From NCBI GenBank assembly GCA_028015205.1, contig JAPWFG010000055.1, forward strand, positions 186,001 through 250,000: DNA of 64,000 bases. Direction: 5' to 3'. A model generated the notes under the pieces. That model ran no database searches and was not told the origin of the DNA. It was given only the letters and a program-made list of their open reading frames with translations. Of the stretch, positions 61,121-64,000 are shown piece after piece. Both the position numbers and the translations under genes were made by a program. The DNA is from Mytilisepta virgata. Taxonomy: Eukaryota; Mollusca; Bivalvia; Mytilida; Mytilidae. The stretch's first letter is position 1. Each line of letters starts with the position of its first letter.

Positions 61121-61414
61121 CAAGAGGCTCTAGAGAATTGAGCCTGTATCACTCACCTGACAGTCCCACAATCAATCAATCCAGATTTCACATTTATGTT
61201 TATGAAGTCGGTGAACCATGAAAATTAGGTCGGGGTCACAAGACAAGTATACTGCGGCAAACCTTATACAATAAGATGTCTGTGGACAATAAATCTTAAT
61301 TGTAGGTATTATATGTGCAAAGTTATTAAAGTTTTAAAAAAGTTTACGCCACTGTCCCCGTCACTGCCGGAAAGTTACACCTATATCTCGCCTTCACAAC
61401 TTCTATGGCGAGAC
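61121..61414 (-). mobile_element. Short hairpin-ended element, family A type 3' end
   Basis: On the minus strand it ends CAGGTGAGTGATACAGGCTC and GAGCCTCTTG, the family A 3' end. The other end (right) has the hairpin GTCTCGCC...GGCGAGAT (61384-61414), unlike the family A 5' hairpin. So one 3' end type is paired with a different 5' end. 294 bases, non-coding. Confidence 0.6.
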
Positions 61415-62516
61415 AAAAACTGGCAGATAGAATTTTTTATAAAATTGTAAAAAGAACACTCATCTAACATGCTTTCATCTTCTTAAAAGAAAAATTGGGG
61501 TCACTGTTCTTTTTTTCTTGCTTTTCCAAAAAACTAAAATTTCCTTTACATTTCATTAGAAAAATTTTCTGCCGATTATCCCCCCTGAAAAGGATTCTTT
61601 TTAGAATAAAATTGTGTTATTTGCTATTAATGCATTTTTGTCAATTTATTTTATTTAAATAAACTTAAGATATAAATTTTACATTATATCAAATACTAGT
61701 TGCTGGTTGAAAATATATATTTACATACAAATTTGCTAGATGCCCTAAAAAGATGGTCAGTGTATAAGGTATGATCTTCTTTAACTATATTTATTATGTT
61801 ACTTTTGAAATAGGTATTTATGTGTCTGTTGTCATTCATGGTTAATGGACCTAATTTTCATGGTTAATTTTAAATGTGTTATTAACCTCATTCTTTGGTT
61901 AACAGTTGGGTTTCTTTGTAAACCATGTAACATGATCTTAACCTCATTCCATTTTAATATAAATCCAGCTTAGGTCAAGTTATGTATAGATTACATTTTT
62001 ACATGTAACTACTGATATACATATTTGGTCAACTTAAGGAGTCCCAAAACAATTATATTGCTAACTCGTCAAAGAAACAAAAAAGATCTTACAAATTAAT
62101 GTTTTCTTTAAGTGTGTTAACAATTTTTAGAGATTCAGCTAGTAAAAACAAAATTCAGAGGGTAATCATTATTGGTTTTGTTTGTGATTACTATGTACAC
62201 ATTATCTTTATTAGTATATGTTGATGCTGAATCAGATATTGTGTGTCCACTATTGTTATGTAATGGTTTGAATCCAATCATGTTTGTTACCACACAAAGG
62301 CTATAGTTCTCAGTTCTACCTAGATGATAGATCTATTTAATGTTCAAACAAAATGGGATGTTATTTGTTGTCTTCAATATTGACTATAAGTTAATTGATA
62401 TGGCGAGGACTCAATGGGATCCATTAAAATTATAGAATATGGGAGTAAATAGATTTTTGCAGTTCAGCTTGATCATTAGAAATAAATACTAGTGACATAA
62501 ATAAATTTTCACAATA
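61415..62516. other. Intergenic DNA
   Basis: AT-rich; nothing recognised apart from the MRPL34 3' flank at the right. Confidence 0.4.
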
Positions 62517-62517
62517 A

Positions 62518-62523
62518 CTTTAT
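62518..62523 (-). terminator. Candidate MRPL34 polyadenylation signal
   Basis: AATAAA on the minus strand, about 15 bases past the stop codon; close but usable for a compact 3' UTR. Confidence 0.35.
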
Positions 62524-62537
62524 TAAGAATAATCTTT

Positions 62538-63130
62538 TCAAATTTTTTCCCATTTAGGAACTTGTTTTTGATGAGGATAAAACTTGTGAAGTTCTTTATG
62601 CAATATTGGCAATGCTTTTTGAGCTCGCTTACTTTTATCCGGATAATTCATAAACTTATCAACTATCATTAAATTTCTTTTTCCTTTTAGAAATTTCCTC
62701 CACAATGCCTCCTTTAGTCCCTTTTTCATAAGTATCCTTTCAAATCCATGTTTATGAGCTCTTTTCCATGCACTAGGTCTATATGTATCCGCTCTAAGTC
62801 GCTTATATCGAACACTTTGATGTATAGGAGGTTTTGGATGACTTTGTAAAAGTCCACTAACTGTTTCTGACTGTAATTTTAGTTCTGGTGATATTACTTT
62901 ATTTGATCCCTTCAGAAATGAGGTTAACACTGAGCTAAATCTTTGCTGCGATGCTATACAGTGATATGAAGATCTGACAATTCTGAAAAGAGACAAGAGA
63001 AATCAGAAGAAATTAACTTTATATGATTATGAAGCAATCAAATTGAACTGTTTATTTCATTGTTCGCATACATCACAATATAGGATGATTACGTCCCACA
63101 CACTGATCACTACATGCATTACCTCTGCAT
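62538..63130 (-). CDS. MRPL34: Mitochondrial large-subunit ribosomal protein bL34m
   Basis: The main exon is 62982-62538. It starts at a good acceptor (TTTTCAG) and has no ATG of its own near the 5' end in frame. An upstream ATGCAGAG followed by a GTAATG donor at 63130-63123 joins in phase, giving 150 residues beginning MQRIVRSSYHCIASQQRFSS, an Arg/Ser-rich mitochondrial presequence. The core YRPSAWKRAHKHGFERIL and GLKEALWRKFLKGKRNL matches bL34 (bacterial pattern with QPS..KR...HGF.. and KGR). bL34 lines the peptide exit region of the large ribosomal subunit. The protein continues about 40 residues beyond the usual bL34 end (VDKFMNYPDKSKRAQKALP to PKWEKI). The 8-base first coding exon is inference from splice signals and phase; the main exon is secure. 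Confidence 0.8.
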
Positions 63131-63339
63131 GAGAATTTCAGCTGTCAGAAAAATCAAAAATTGTTTGAATATTACATACTTTTCAATGTGAAATCATATT
63201 TTACTGATTCTAAGGCCAAATAAATTTAAATACCTGCTTCTCTTACACCACTGCCCAATTAAAAAATATCACAGACGGAATGGGTTTATTTGGTTTATGG
63301 AAACTGCCGCCGTCCCATTATTTAAAAAAAATAACAAAA

Positions 63340-64000
63340 CAAGAGGCTCCCAAAAGCCTCAATCTCCCACGTTATCTTTTGTTTACCAGTAGATCTTGCA
63401 TCAATGATTATTTTTTGCTATTTAATGTATGCCGTCGCAATTTTCTCCTTAATATTGACCTGTACAGCTAAAATATAGAATCCTGAACCCAAATATATCT
63501 GGTGGCTAGGACTTTTTCATCGGTTGCTATGGACTTTTTCAATGGCATTGACTCTTGACCTTTAATTTTGACTTGAACAGGTAAATTGTAGGGTCCTGAA
63601 CCCAAATAAGTATGGTTGCTAGGGACTTTTTCATTGGTTGCTATGGACTTTTTCAATGACCTTGATGCTTGACCTTTCTTTTTGACTTGTACAGGTAAAA
63701 TTATAAGGTCCTTAACCCAAATATATATGGTTGCTAGGGACTTTTTCATCGGTTGCTATGGAATTTTTCAATGACCTTGAACCTTGATGCTCCATTTTAC
63801 TTGTACAGCTACCATTTAATTTATTTCAAGTAACGCCCTAAACATCTGTGACAATGTAAGACCATTATTTTCTGTTTACAAGTAAATAATCTTTCAAGGG
63901 CAAAAACTCCTATAAGGGGTCAATTGAATATTTTGGTAATGTGACTTATAAGTAGATCTTACTTTGCCGAACATTTTTGCTGTATACAGTTTGTCTTTAT
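63340..64000 (-). mobile_element. Family A element, partial, runs off the window
   Basis: On the minus strand the 3' end is the hairpin GAGGCTTTTGGGAGCCTC followed by TTG. The core has three copies of a unit of about 130 bp (from about 63480) with CTTTTTCATCGGTTGCTATGG, ACTTTTTCAATG and CCTTGA. The 5' end lies beyond 64000. Confidence 0.7.

Overview
This is animal nuclear DNA, most likely from a bivalve mollusc and probably a mussel. It is strongly AT-rich. Its genes are split by GT-AG introns of a few hundred to about 3,000 bases. The coding parts match animal families (dual oxidase, maspardin, ODF3/CIMAP1, mitochondrial ribosomal protein bL34m), and the repeats (hairpin-ended elements carrying tandem cores, tRNA-derived SINEs, a Crypton recombinase, Penelope-like and LINE fragments) are of the kind known from bivalve genomes. 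The species assignment is inference.

Layout. 1-21513 (+): the 3' two thirds of a dual oxidase gene (DUOX). Seventeen exons run from the transmembrane segment after the peroxidase domain to the stop codon; the peroxidase part lies left of the window. 21514-30523: no gene seen; it holds a TIR-bounded element with a nine-unit 181-bp satellite and a long hairpin-ended element. 30524-32799 (-): a complete four-exon ODF3/CIMAP1-like SHIPPO-repeat gene, convergent with DUOX. 33000-40800: tandem arrays, a palindromic array, a broken LINE reverse transcriptase (-), and two long non-autonomous elements. 40840-50011 (+): a complete SPG21 (maspardin) gene with eight coding exons, a candidate ETS-type promoter, two SINEs and small tandem arrays. 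50440-53900: a tandemly duplicated hairpin-ended element rich in AGGTCA half-sites. 55485-57167 (-): a two-exon Crypton-type tyrosine recombinase with all catalytic residues. 57990-58480 (+): a Penelope-like reverse transcriptase fragment. 58930-61046: another hairpin-ended element. 62538-63130 (-): MRPL34 with an 8-base first coding exon. 63340-64000: another hairpin-ended element running off the window.

The host genes do unrelated jobs: H2O2 production at membranes, an endosomal alpha/beta-hydrolase-fold protein, a cilium/flagellum microtubule protein, and mitochondrial translation. I see no operon-like cooperation. The most unusual material is (1) a series of tandem in-frame copies of the end of a DUOX exon including its splice donor, (2) a second DUOX EF-hand that has lost its calcium ligands, and (3) several apparently unrelated transposon families that share one plan: a hairpin at each end and a tandem-repeat core. 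All reading was by eye; no alignment or search was run.
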